Positions 25,646 through 33,597 of a DNA stretch of 37,345 nt are shown here, in pieces. This DNA is from Rhodococcus sp. (in: high G+C Gram-positive bacteria) (GTDB taxonomy: Bacteria; Actinomycetota; Actinomycetes; Mycobacteriales; Mycobacteriaceae). The notes beneath the pieces were generated by a model that was not told where the DNA came from, searched no databases, and worked only from the letters and a program-made list of their open reading frames with translations. Where the stretch lies: positions 1 to 37,345 of the forward strand of contig NZ_JAHFVG010000056.1 of NCBI RefSeq assembly GCF_023264675.1, written 5' to 3'. The number at the start of each line of letters is the position of its first letter. Position 1 is the stretch's first letter. The translations under genes were made by a program, and so were the position numbers.

Positions 25646-27678
25646 CAACCTCGAACAGTTACCCGACACTGCTGTCGCCTCTGCAGGTCGGCAGCACCAC
25701 GCTCAAGAATCGCGTGATCATGGGATCGATCCACACCGGACTCGAGGATCGAGCGCGCGATACGGGGCGGCTTGCCGAGTACTTCGCCGAACGCGCGCGC
25801 GGGGGCGTCGCACTCATCGTCACCGGCGGATACGCACCGAATCGAACCGGCTGGTTGCTTCCGTTCGGCGCCAAGCTCACCAATCGCATCGAAGCACGGC
25901 GGCATCGCCGGATCACCGACGCGGTACACCGCGAGGGAGGCAAGATTGCGCTGCAGATCCTGCATGCCGGTCGCTACTCCTATCAACCCTTCAGCGTGTC
26001 GGCGTCGTCGATCAAGGCCCCCATCAATCCTTTTCGCCCGAGGCGCCTGACTTCGCGGGGCGTGCGGTGGCAGATCCGCAACTACGTCAGATGTGCTCGG
26101 CTGGCGCAGTCCGCCGGCTACGACGGTGTCGAGATCATGGGCGGCGAGGGATATTTCATCAATCAGTTCCTCTCCGAGCGCACCAATCATCGCAGCGACC
26201 GGTGGGGCGGCAGTTCGGAAAACCGGCGCCGGATCGCCGTGGAGATCGCGAGTGGGATTCGTGGAGCGACGGGTAAGGACTTCCTGATCGTGTTCCGGTT
26301 GTCGATGGCCGACCTCGTCGAGGGTGGTCAGAGTTGGGATGACATCGTCGCTCTCGCACAGGAATTGGAGCGCGTCGGGGTGGACGTCATCAACACCGAC
26401 ATCGGCTGGCACGAGTCGCGCGTTCCGACGATCGTCACGTCGGTGCCCCGCGCAGCCTTCGCGGACATCACCGGCAAGCTCGACAAGCACGTCGACATTC
26501 CTGTTGCGGCGTCCAACCGTATCAACATGCCCGACACCGCCGAGGACATCCTGGTCCGCGGCGACGCCCAGCTGATATCCATGGCTCGCCCGATGCTCGC
26601 CGATCCGTTCTGGGTACGCAAAGCGGAAGCGGACTCCGCGGACAGCATCAACACCTGCATTGCCTGCAACCAGGCATGTCTCGATCACGCGTTCGTACAC
26701 AAGACCGTCTCGTGCCTGGTCAATCCGCGGGCCGGCCGTGAGATCGAACTGCAACTGCTCCCCACGCGCAAGACCAAGAAGGTCGCGGTCGTCGGCGGCG
26801 GCCCGGCTGGACTGTCCGTGGCACTCGAATCGGCCCGACGCGGTCACGCCGTGAGCCTGTTCGAGTCGCGCCCTGCGCTCGGAGGACAATTCGGTATCGC
26901 ACAACGAATTCCAGGAAAGGAAGAGTTCGCCGAGACCATCCGCTACTTCACCACCGCATTGAAGCAGAACGACGTGGCCGTCCATCTTGGACGCAGGGTC
27001 ACCGCTGCCGAATTGCTCGCAGGCGACTACGACGAGGTCATCCTCGCCACCGGAGTGGTACCCCGCATTCCCGCGATACCCGGAATCGAGCATCCGTCCG
27101 TGCTCTCGTACGCCGAGGTCGTGGAGGACGGCAAACCCGTCGGACCACGGGTGGCGGTGATCGGTGCAGGCGGGATCGGTATCGACATCTCCGAATTCCT
27201 CACCACCGACGCGTCCCCGACGCTCGACCTCAAGGAGTGGAAGCAGGAGTGGGGCGTCACCGAGCCCGAAGCCGCACCAGGGGCATTGACCACTCCGGTT
27301 CCTGCCGCGTCACCTCGCGAGGTGTACCTGTTACAACGCAAGAAGGGCAAGATCGGCGCTGGTCTGGCCAAGACGACGGGATGGGTTCACCGGGCAGCGC
27401 TGAAGGCCAAGGGAGTCCACGAGTTGTCGGGCGTGAACTACGAACGCATCGACGACGAAGGCCTGCACATCACGTTCGGCGACAAGCACGAACGACCGAG
27501 AACACTGGCCGTGGACACCATCGTCGTCTGCGCCGGTCAGGAATCGGTGCGAGACCTGGTGGACGAACTCGAGTCCGCGGGCACGGCGACGCATGTCATC
27601 GGAGGTGCCGACCTCGCGGCCGAGCTCGATGCGAAGCGAGCGATCGAACAAGGCACCCGCCTGGCCGCGCGCATCTGA
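25642..27678 (+). CDS. fadH: 2,4-dienoyl-CoA reductase, FadH-type NADH:flavin oxidoreductase
   Basis: A 678-residue multidomain flavoenzyme. The N-terminal old-yellow-enzyme barrel (residues 10-340) has GYDGVEIMGGEGYFINQF with Tyr171 and NTDIGWHESR with His257, the counterparts of the E. coli FadH proton-donor residues Tyr166 and His252. The 4Fe-4S ligands are Cys339, Cys342, Cys346 and Cys358 (C-x2-C-x3-C-x11-C), the same spacing as FadH. FAD (VAVVGGGPAGLSVALESA) and NADPH (VAVIGAGGIGIDISEF) dinucleotide folds follow. It reduces 2,4-dienoyl-CoA during beta-oxidation of unsaturated fatty acids. It is coupled to PadR (GTGA overlap) and followed 24 bases later by an SDR gene. Confidence 0.93.
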   Translation: MTTSNSYPTLLSPLQVGSTTLKNRVIMGSIHTGLEDRARDTGRLAEYFAERARGGVALIVTGGYAPNRTGWLLPFGAKLTNRIEARRHRRITDAVHREGGKIALQILHAGRYSYQPFSVSASSIKAPINPFRPRRLTSRGVRWQIRNYVRCARLAQSAGYDGVEIMGGEGYFINQFLSERTNHRSDRWGGSSENRRRIAVEIASGIRGATGKDFLIVFRLSMADLVEGGQSWDDIVALAQELERVGVDVINTDIGWHESRVPTIVTSVPRAAFADITGKLDKHVDIPVAASNRINMPDTAEDILVRGDAQLISMARPMLADPFWVRKAEADSADSINTCIACNQACLDHAFVHKTVSCLVNPRAGREIELQLLPTRKTKKVAVVGGGPAGLSVALESARRGHAVSLFESRPALGGQFGIAQRIPGKEEFAETIRYFTTALKQNDVAVHLGRRVTAAELLAGDYDEVILATGVVPRIPAIPGIEHPSVLSYAEVVEDGKPVGPRVAVIGAGGIGIDISEFLTTDASPTLDLKEWKQEWGVTEPEAAPGALTTPVPAASPREVYLLQRKKGKIGAGLAKTTGWVHRAALKAKGVHELSGVNYERIDDEGLHITFGDKHERPRTLAVDTIVVCAGQESVRDLVDELESAGTATHVIGGADLAAELDAKRAIEQGTRLAARI

Positions 27679-27702
27679 GCCTATCCACTACCCTGGCTCA
27701 CC

Positions 27703-28506
27703 GTGAGCCTGCCGAGCCCTGCACCCGAAGCCCGCGCCGTCGTCACCGGAGCCTCCTCCGGAATCGGAGAGGCGCTGGCCACCCAACTGGCCGCCCGCGG
27801 CCATTCGTTGATCATCGTCGCCCGTCGCGGCGAGTTGCTCGACGCGCTCGCCGCGAAGTTGACCGCCGAACACGGCGTCGTCGTGGAGGTCCGGGTTCTC
27901 GACCTGTCGGACCGCGATGCGCGTAAGCCGTTCGCCGCTGAACTCGCCGAGCGCGAGATCAGCGTGCTGTGCAACAACGCAGGCATTGCCACGTTCGGTC
28001 CGGTGTCGGAGCTGGATCCGGCGTACGAGCGAGACCAGGTGGAGCTCAATACCGTTGCCGTACACGATCTGACCCTCGCAGTGCTTCCCGGCATGATCGC
28101 TCGCCGCAGTGGCGGCATCCTGATCACGGGCTCGGCTGCGGGCAACATGGCGATTCCGAACAACGCGACGTATGCAGCCTCGAAGGCATTCGTGAACACG
28201 TTCTCGGAGTCTCTTCGTCTCGAGCTGAAGGGCAGCGGCGTCCATGTGACCTTGCTGGCCCCTGGACCGGTGCGTACCGAGACCCCCGACCCCGCCGACG
28301 CATCCATCGTCGACAAACTCGTCCCGGACTTCCTGTGGATCGACAGCGCCTACACCGCCAAACTCTCGCTCGATTCGCTCGGGAAGAACAAGATGCGCGT
28401 AGTCCCCGGTCTGCTCAGCAAGGGCATGTCGATCGCCGGGCAGTACAGCCCGCGCGCGATCTCGGCACCGATCGTGGGGAGCTTCTACAAGAAGCTGGGC
28501 GGCTGA
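27703..28506 (+). CDS. Short-chain dehydrogenase/reductase
   Basis: A 267-residue classical SDR. The cofactor motif TGASSGIG is at residues 15-22, NNAG follows beta-strand four, and the active-site Ser and Tyr-x3-Lys (ITGSAAG and YAASK) are in place. The basic AARRGEL-like context after beta-2 (VARRGELLDAL) favours NADPH. GTG at 27703 begins 24 bases after fadH, so the two are probably one transcript. From memory, an SDR occupies the same place beside the HerA-like gene and orn in mycobacteria (Rv2509). Substrate unknown. Its TGA abuts the convergent neighbour's stop to form TGATCA. Confidence 0.9.
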   Translation: MSLPSPAPEARAVVTGASSGIGEALATQLAARGHSLIIVARRGELLDALAAKLTAEHGVVVEVRVLDLSDRDARKPFAAELAEREISVLCNNAGIATFGPVSELDPAYERDQVELNTVAVHDLTLAVLPGMIARRSGGILITGSAAGNMAIPNNATYAASKAFVNTFSESLRLELKGSGVHVTLLAPGPVRTETPDPADASIVDKLVPDFLWIDSAYTAKLSLDSLGKNKMRVVPGLLSKGMSIAGQYSPRAISAPIVGSFYKKLGG

Positions 28507-30279
28507 TCAGCGCTTACGACGTCGACCTGTCCCGAAGATGCTCCGCGAAATCTCTCGCCCGGCAGCCGACGCCGCCGATCGAAGGAAGCTCTTCACCGCG
28601 GGATTGTCCATGATTCGCTCGGCAGCCGACGGCCCCTCCGGCGGCAGTGGCGGCAGGTCGGGAAGATCCGCTGGAAGCGTCGGAAGGTCGAAGGTCTCGG
28701 CCGGCGCGGGCACGTCGACGACCCTGGCCGCGAGCTTCTCGTAGGCCGACTCGCCGTCGATCGTGGTGCGATACTTCGCGTTCAGCCGACTCGCCGATGC
28801 CGCGCTACCGATCGCGTCGTTGCCGATGGTGTCCATCAGCGAACGCGGAGGCCGAATCTTGGTCCATGCCACCGGTGTCGGCGCTCCCTTCTCGGACAGG
28901 ACAGTCACGATGGCCTCGCCGGTTCCAAGCGAGGTGAGCGCTTTTTCCAAGTCGTATGCCTTGGTCTTCGGGTACGTACGAACCGTTTTGTTGAGCGCCT
29001 TCTGGTCATCGGGGGTGAACGCGCGTAACGCATGTTGAACGCGAGCGCCCAACTGAGACAGCACCTCGTTGGGAACATCGGTCGGCAACTGCGTGCAGAA
29101 GAAGACGCCGACGCCCTTGGACCGAATCAGCTTGACAGTCTGCTCCACCTGCTGAAGGAACGCCTTCGACGCGTCGGCGAACAACAGGTGCGCTTCGTCG
29201 AAGATGAACACCAACTTGGGCTTGTCGATGTCTCCGACCTCGGGCAACGTCTGAAACATGTCGGCGAGTACCCACATCAGGAAAGTAGAGAACATCACCG
29301 GACGTGCTGCCTGAGCGCCGAGTTCGAAGAGCGTGATCACGCCTTTACCGTCGCTCCCCACGCGCAGCAGGTCCTCGGTCTCGAGCTCGGGCTCGCCGAA
29401 GAACGTGTCTCCCCCGTCGGCCTCCAGATTGACCAGTGCCCGCAGGATGACGCCCGCGGTCGCCGGCGACACCCCGCCGATCCCCTTGATGTCGGCCTTG
29501 CCCTCGTCGCTGGTCAAATGTGCGATGACCGCCCGCAGATCCTTCAGATCGAGCAGAGCGAGACCTTGACTGTCGGCCCAGTGAAAGATCAGACCTAGCG
29601 TGGACTCCTGAGTGTTGTTCAGCCCCAGTACTTTACTGAGCAAGATCGGCCCGAACGCCGTTATCGTGGCACGCACCGGGATGCCGATGCCTTCCGTGCC
29701 GAGGGACAGGAATTCCACCGGGTGACCCGTCGGCACCCAGTCGGAATCACCGGTCTCCACAGCGCGAGCGCGAATCTTCTGGTTGTCCGCTCCCGGCGCC
29801 GACAGCCCCGAGAGGTCGCCTTTCACATCCGCCATCACCACGGGCACTCCTGCCGACGAGAGCTGCTCCGCGATCCCCTGCAACGTTTTCGTCTTGCCGG
29901 TGCCGGTAGCGCCCGCAACGAGTCCGTGCCGATTGAGTGTGGCCAGTGGAATACGAATGCGAGCCGAGGGGTCGGTGACGCCGTCCAGAACGACGGTGCC
30001 GAGTTCGAGCGCAGCGCCGGACGAGTTGTAGCCGGCCGCAATCTCGGCCGAGAGCGAATCGGCAGCCTCGACCGGAGCGGTGATCTGCGCTGCCGATTCG
30101 GCCGCTGCAGCTTCCTTCTCGGCGGCTTCGGCGGCGGCCAGAGCATCTGCGGCCACTCGCGCAGCCTCGACAGCGACAGCTTTGGCCTTGGCGGCCTTCT
30201 CTGCCGGAGTCGGTTCGGCGTGCGCGGGCGTGGCCGCTGCATCTGGGGTGGAATTCTCCGACGCCGGATCGACCGTCAT
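28507..30279 (-). CDS. HerA-like ATPase, DUF853/YjgR family
   Basis: A 590-residue protein. After an Ala/Glu/Lys-rich low-complexity helix (residues 25-65) comes the DUF853 ATPase: Walker A GATGTGKTKT (residues 123-132), VMADVKGDLSGLSAPG, Walker B KLVFIFDEAHLLF, the arginine-rich segment and FFCTQLPTDVP. The C-terminal tail ends in the basic FGTGRRRKR. ATG at 30279 has AGGAGG nine bases upstream, which excludes the longer open frame. YjgR-type proteins are HerA/FtsK-superfamily ATPases of unsettled function; no NurA-like nuclease is nearby. It is divergent from orn, with 86 bases between the start codons. Confidence 0.92.
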   Translation of the reverse strand: MTVDPASENSTPDAAATPAHAEPTPAEKAAKAKAVAVEAARVAADALAAAEAAEKEAAAAESAAQITAPVEAADSLSAEIAAGYNSSGAALELGTVVLDGVTDPSARIRIPLATLNRHGLVAGATGTGKTKTLQGIAEQLSSAGVPVVMADVKGDLSGLSAPGADNQKIRARAVETGDSDWVPTGHPVEFLSLGTEGIGIPVRATITAFGPILLSKVLGLNNTQESTLGLIFHWADSQGLALLDLKDLRAVIAHLTSDEGKADIKGIGGVSPATAGVILRALVNLEADGGDTFFGEPELETEDLLRVGSDGKGVITLFELGAQAARPVMFSTFLMWVLADMFQTLPEVGDIDKPKLVFIFDEAHLLFADASKAFLQQVEQTVKLIRSKGVGVFFCTQLPTDVPNEVLSQLGARVQHALRAFTPDDQKALNKTVRTYPKTKAYDLEKALTSLGTGEAIVTVLSEKGAPTPVAWTKIRPPRSLMDTIGNDAIGSAASASRLNAKYRTTIDGESAYEKLAARVVDVPAPAETFDLPTLPADLPDLPPLPPEGPSAAERIMDNPAVKSFLRSAASAAGREISRSIFGTGRRRKR

Positions 30280-30365
30280 TTTTCGTATCCTCCTGAGGAC
30301 TGAACTCGATGTTGATCGCCACCGCAAACCTTAGCGGTGTGCATGTTCGCACTAGTGTGTCTCTC

Positions 30366-30968
30366 GTGCAGGACAAACTTGTGTGGATAGATTGCGAAAT
30401 GACCGGCCTCGACTTGTCGAAGGACAAACTCATCGAGATTGCGGCCCTCGTCACCGACAGTGAGCTCAACGTTCTCGGCGAGGGCGTCGATATCGTCATT
30501 CATGCCGACGACGACGCGCTGGCAGGGATGCCGGACGTCGTGCAGAAGATGCATGCCAAATCGGGACTGACCGAGGAAGTGCGTGCGTCGACTGTCACGT
30601 TGGAGGAGGCCGAGGAGCGGGTGCTCGCGTACATACGCGAGCACGTGCCGGTGGCAGGAACCGTGCCGCTGGCCGGTAATTCGATCGGTACCGATCGCGG
30701 CTTCATCACGCGCGACATGGAAGCGCTCGACACCTACCTCCACTACCGGATGATCGATGTGAGTTCCATCAAGGAGCTCTCGCGTCGGTGGTACCCGAGG
30801 ATCTACTTCGGTCAGCCGCAGAAGGGCCTGGCTCACCGGGCTCTGGCGGACATCAAAGAGTCGATCAAGGAGCTGAAGTACTACCGCCAGACGGTGTTCG
30901 TCGCGCCTCCTGGCCCCTCGACCAGCGAAATCGCCGCCGTTGTGAAGGATCTCGACACGCCAACCTGA
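30366..30968 (+). CDS. orn: Oligoribonuclease
   Basis: A 200-residue DEDDh 3'-5' exonuclease that degrades di- to pentanucleotide RNA (and pGpG from c-di-GMP turnover) to mononucleotides. Catalytic acids Asp9 and Glu11 are in WIDCEMTGLD, the central Asp is in LAGNSIGTDRGFI, and the His-x4-Asp pair is in HRALAD. The ending PPGPSTSEIAAVV is the actinobacterial signature. GTG at 30366 (MQDKLVWIDCEM) matches mycobacterial Orn N-termini. Unlike many actinobacterial homologues it lacks a long C-terminal extension. tRNA-His follows, as in mycobacteria from memory. Confidence 0.96.
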   Translation: MQDKLVWIDCEMTGLDLSKDKLIEIAALVTDSELNVLGEGVDIVIHADDDALAGMPDVVQKMHAKSGLTEEVRASTVTLEEAEERVLAYIREHVPVAGTVPLAGNSIGTDRGFITRDMEALDTYLHYRMIDVSSIKELSRRWYPRIYFGQPQKGLAHRALADIKESIKELKYYRQTVFVAPPGPSTSEIAAVVKDLDTPT

Positions 30969-31054
30969 GGGCGATTCGCAACGAGCGAATCGAACCGCTA
31001 GTATTGTCCCCGCTGCTGATACAGAGCCCGCAAGGGCAAAGTTGTGCAGTTATG

Positions 31055-31130
31055 GTGGGTGTAGTTCAGCTGGTAGAGCACCAGGTTGTGATCCTGGGTG
31101 TCGCGGGTTCGAGTCCCGTCACTCACCCCA
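31055..31130 (+). tRNA. tRNA-His (anticodon GUG)
   Basis: A 76-base cloverleaf with encoded CCA. The acceptor GTGGGTG pairs with CACTCAC, the discriminator is C73, and a G stands at 31054 as the G(-1) required for tRNA-His identity. The anticodon loop is TTGTGAT, and the T arm is GCGGG-TTCGAGT-CCCGT. It lies 86 bases after orn and is followed immediately by a terminator. Confidence 0.96.
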
Positions 31131-31136
31131 TAGAAG

Positions 31137-31169
31137 AAAAAGCCGGTCCCTTCGGGGGCCGGCTTTTTT
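31137..31169 (+). terminator. Rho-independent terminator after tRNA-His
   Basis: AGCCGGTCCC (31141-31150), loop TTCG, and GGGGCCGGCT (31155-31164) form a 10-bp stem with one G-U pair, followed by TTTTTT. The preceding run of A residues makes it partly bidirectional. It begins seven bases after the tRNA end. Confidence 0.95.
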
Positions 31170-31217
31170 GTGCTGTCACAATCCCTGTTCACACATACTT
31201 TCGAATGCCATTGCGCT

Positions 31218-31242
31218 ACAACGAATTACGTTGTTGTAATTC
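31218..31242. promoter_or_regulatory. Two overlapping, mutually exclusive inverted repeats
   Basis: ACAACG-AATTA-CGTTGT (31218-31234) and GAATTAC-GTTGTT-GTAATTC (31223-31242) are both perfect and share 12 bases. They lie about 200 bases upstream of the M23 peptidase gene, in an AT-rich stretch just after the tRNA terminator. They may be operator sites or, if transcribed, alternative hairpins. Confidence 0.5.
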
Positions 31243-31268
31243 ACTTTTCGAGTTTCCAATGGTGTTGA

Positions 31269-31333
31269 TGTGACGTATGGTTACAAATGGCACTTTTGGG
31301 GAAGAAAAGTACCAATGTGACAACTGTGACTTT
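31269..31333 (+). promoter_or_regulatory. GTnAC direct repeats upstream of the M23 peptidase gene
   Basis: GTGAC-GTATG-GTTAC (from 31270) has GTnAC elements ten bases apart, and about 47 bases on GTGAC-AACT-GTGAC repeats nine bases apart. Spaced GTnAC pairs resemble, from memory, sites of the actinobacterial response regulator MtrA, which controls cell-wall hydrolases. A 7-bp perfect hairpin GATTCGA-GCGT-TCGAATC follows at 31343-31360 in the presumed leader. Confidence 0.35.
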
Positions 31334-31436
31334 TGCAGCGCTGATTCGAGCGTTCGAATCGACGCGCCCCCGAAACGCGCCACCGCACGTTCGAAGTCCG
31401 CGGATATCCGTCGGGCAGAGACAGGAGGCACTCGAC

Positions 31437-32210
31437 GTGGGTCGAAGAGTTCACAAAGTCATTGCAGGTTCGGTGTTGTCGGCTGCGTTGTGTGTCGGGA
31501 CCACGGGGCTGATCACCCCGTCGGTAGCGCAGGCGCAGCCGACCATCGAGCTACCGTCGATACCGATCCCGCAGCCTGACGCCCAACAGAGGGCCGCGAT
31601 TCTCTCGGCGGTCCTCGATGCCACCGGCGTGCTCATCAACGAGGTCGCTGCCGTGATCCTGGACTCCGACTTCGGGCCCGCTCCCGAGGGCGCCACCATT
31701 CCGGACGTCACAACCCCGGACACCACCGCCGACGAACCCGAAGCGGACGCATCGCCTCCGGCCGTCGGGCTCGGAGGCTCGATCCTGCCGTTGCCTGCGC
31801 GCAGCTACGAGCTGTCTTCCGGCTACGGCAGCCGCAACAACCCGACCGGCAACGGCGGCCAGTTCCATCAGGGAGTGGATTTCGCGGCGCCGTCGGGCAC
31901 GCCGATCTACGCGGTCACCGGCGGGAAAGTAGTCCAGGCGGGCGATTCGGGGGACGGCTACGGAAACCTGGTGCGCATCGAGAGCGGGAACACCGTGACG
32001 TACTACGGTCACCAGTCGAGCGTGAACGTGAACGTGGGCGATACCGTAGCGGCAGGCGATCAGATCGGATCGGTCGGAAGCACCGGTAACTCCACCGGCC
32101 CACACCTGCATTTCGAGGTCAGGAACAACGGCTCGAGTATCGAACCCGTCGCCTACCTGAAGACTCTCGGCATCGATCCCGCCAAATATCAGAAAGACGG
32201 ATCGGACTAG
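31437..32210 (+). CDS. Secreted M23 (LytM-type) peptidoglycan endopeptidase
   Basis: A 257-residue exported protein. GTG at 31437 has AGGAGG eight bases upstream, which excludes the longer open frame. The signal peptide runs RRVHKVIAGSVLSAALCVG...PSV with cleavage after AQA (residues 31-33). A Pro/Asp-rich linker (residues 80-112) leads to the M23 zinc-peptidase domain. The zinc ligands are His144 and Asp148 in FHQGVDF and His225 in HLHFE; His192 (YYGHQ) and His223 complete the active site. Such enzymes cut stem-peptide cross-bridges during growth and division. All catalytic residues are intact, so it is probably active rather than a degenerate LytM activator. It converges with an L,D-transpeptidase gene. 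Confidence 0.93.
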   Translation: MGRRVHKVIAGSVLSAALCVGTTGLITPSVAQAQPTIELPSIPIPQPDAQQRAAILSAVLDATGVLINEVAAVILDSDFGPAPEGATIPDVTTPDTTADEPEADASPPAVGLGGSILPLPARSYELSSGYGSRNNPTGNGGQFHQGVDFAAPSGTPIYAVTGGKVVQAGDSGDGYGNLVRIESGNTVTYYGHQSSVNVNVGDTVAAGDQIGSVGSTGNSTGPHLHFEVRNNGSSIEPVAYLKTLGIDPAKYQKDGSD

Positions 32211-32219
32211 CGGCCCCGG

Positions 32220-33413
32220 CTACATCGAGGCAGCGTTGCCAGCCTTCCACTGATCCCAGGGAATGTTCCAGTCACCGAGTCCATCGGTTCCCGAAAGCGT
32301 GCCACCGACGGTGTTCTCGACGACCACGATGTCGCCGCGCTTGGTGTTGTCGTAGACCCACTTCGCGTTGGACGGGCTGAGATTCAAGCAACCGTGACTG
32401 GTGTTGGAGTATCCCTGCTGGCCGACGGACCACGGCGCGGAGTGGAAGAAGATGCCGCTGTAGGACATCCGCGTCGCCCAGTCGACGGGCGTGCGGTAAC
32501 CGGTCGAGGAGTTCACCGGAACGCCGTACGTGGACGAATCCATGATCAGATGGTCGAACCGATCACCGATGATGTAGACACCGTTGTCGGTCGGCGTGCT
32601 GTCCTTGCCCATCGAGGTGGGCATCGTCATGACGTCCTGCCCGTTGACGGTGAAGGTCACCTGCTTGGTGTTGTCGTCGGCAGTGGCGACCATGGCATCG
32701 CCGATGGTGAACGACGTCGACGAATTCTCCTGACCGTAGATGCCGTTGCCCAGATCGCGGCCGAAGACGTCGACCGCCACATCCACTCGCGTACCCGAGG
32801 CCCAGTAGTTTTGCGGGCGCCAACGCACTTCGCGGTCGTTGACCCAGTAGAAGGCACCTTCGACGGGAGGTGTGGTGGTGACCCGAATGGCGTTCTGCGC
32901 GGCGATCTTGTCCGTGATGGACTCGTCGAACTGCACGGCAACAGGTTGACCGATACCCACCACGTCACCTTCGTTCGGCAGAACGTAGGGCTTGGTGAAG
33001 TTGCCGGGCTGGCTGGTGGTGAAACTACTGACCGTGGTCGACGCCCCGCCGAGCCCGTAAGCATCGGCCTGGACGCGATATTCGCGGTCGTACCCGAGCT
33101 GCTCGGTGTTGGTCCAGGACAGCCCGTCGGGAGAAATGACACCGGCGACGGGAACACCCTCCGGGTTCAGCAGGGTGACCTTGCCCAACTTCCCGTCGGC
33201 GACCGTCACGGTGACGGGATCGGCGGGCGAGAATCCGACGGCCCCGTCGGCGACGCTCGACGTCATCTTCGGCTTGAGGAGCTCGGTGATCGGATTCGAG
33301 TCGATGGGAGCAGCGTCGACGGTGTCGGCCTCGGGCGCTGTACAACCCGACAGTGCGATCGTTGCTGCCACCGTCGCCACCGCGGTGAGTACCACTCCGC
33401 GCGAGATCCTCAT
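32220..33413 (-). CDS. ldtB: L,D-transpeptidase lipoprotein, LdtMt2-type
   Basis: A 397-residue lipoprotein. ATG at 33413 has GGAG five bases upstream. A short signal peptide ends in lipobox LSGC with Cys24 as the lipidated residue. Two Ig-like (Big_10) domains follow (roughly residues 60-260: PADPVTVTVADGKLGKVTL, and IGQPVAVQFDESITDKIAAQ). The YkuD catalytic domain has the motif SHGCLNLS with the nucleophile Cys and a His upstream in GIFFHSAPW. It makes 3-3 (meso-DAP to meso-DAP) peptidoglycan cross-links outside the membrane and is the target class of carbapenems. It faces the M23 endopeptidase gene tail to tail with nine bases between stops. Nearest remembered relative: M. tuberculosis Rv2518c. 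Confidence 0.94.
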   Translation of the reverse strand: MRISRGVVLTAVATVAATIALSGCTAPEADTVDAAPIDSNPITELLKPKMTSSVADGAVGFSPADPVTVTVADGKLGKVTLLNPEGVPVAGVISPDGLSWTNTEQLGYDREYRVQADAYGLGGASTTVSSFTTSQPGNFTKPYVLPNEGDVVGIGQPVAVQFDESITDKIAAQNAIRVTTTPPVEGAFYWVNDREVRWRPQNYWASGTRVDVAVDVFGRDLGNGIYGQENSSTSFTIGDAMVATADDNTKQVTFTVNGQDVMTMPTSMGKDSTPTDNGVYIIGDRFDHLIMDSSTYGVPVNSSTGYRTPVDWATRMSYSGIFFHSAPWSVGQQGYSNTSHGCLNLSPSNAKWVYDNTKRGDIVVVENTVGGTLSGTDGLGDWNIPWDQWKAGNAASM

Positions 33414-33556
33414 GAACTCTCCACTTCCACCGACCGATTCCCGGCGCCACCCCGCCGCGGACACTCGCATGAATAATGCCAGGCCACAGCCTGAGCATCC
33501 AATCGAAATGCCGCGTGCGGAGTAACGTTCGAATACCAATCGCCCGGTTCCGAACC

Positions 33557-33570
33557 TGTGTTACGTCACA
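33557..33570. promoter_or_regulatory. Palindrome TGTG-TTACGT-CACA in the L,D-transpeptidase upstream region
   Basis: This 14-base inverted repeat contains the contiguous GTnAC elements GTTAC and GTCAC and stands about 145 bases before the lipoprotein start. It could be a CRP-like or MtrA-like site. The evidence is motif resemblance only. Confidence 0.3.
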
Positions 33571-33597
33571 CGGTCGGCGCCACCCCGCAGTGACCTG

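Noticed and set aside
25501..27093. Long minus-strand frame (530 codons) opposite padR and fadH
   Set aside because: Shadow of two recognised genes whose motifs and coupling are clear.
28507..30279. HerA-like ATPase as part of an anti-phage HerA-nuclease system
   Set aside because: No NurA, Sir2 or DUF4297 partner is nearby. The neighbours are housekeeping genes (orn, SDR), and the protein fits the DUF853/YjgR group.
31055..31169. tRNA-His with its terminator as an integration site for a mobile element
   Set aside because: No integrase, no repeated tRNA 3' end and no compositional break were seen in the flanking sequence.
31320..31436. A ydaO-type (c-di-AMP) riboswitch before the M23 peptidase
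   Set aside because: Actinobacterial cell-wall hydrolase genes often carry one, but I could not find its conserved core elements; only simple hairpins are visible.
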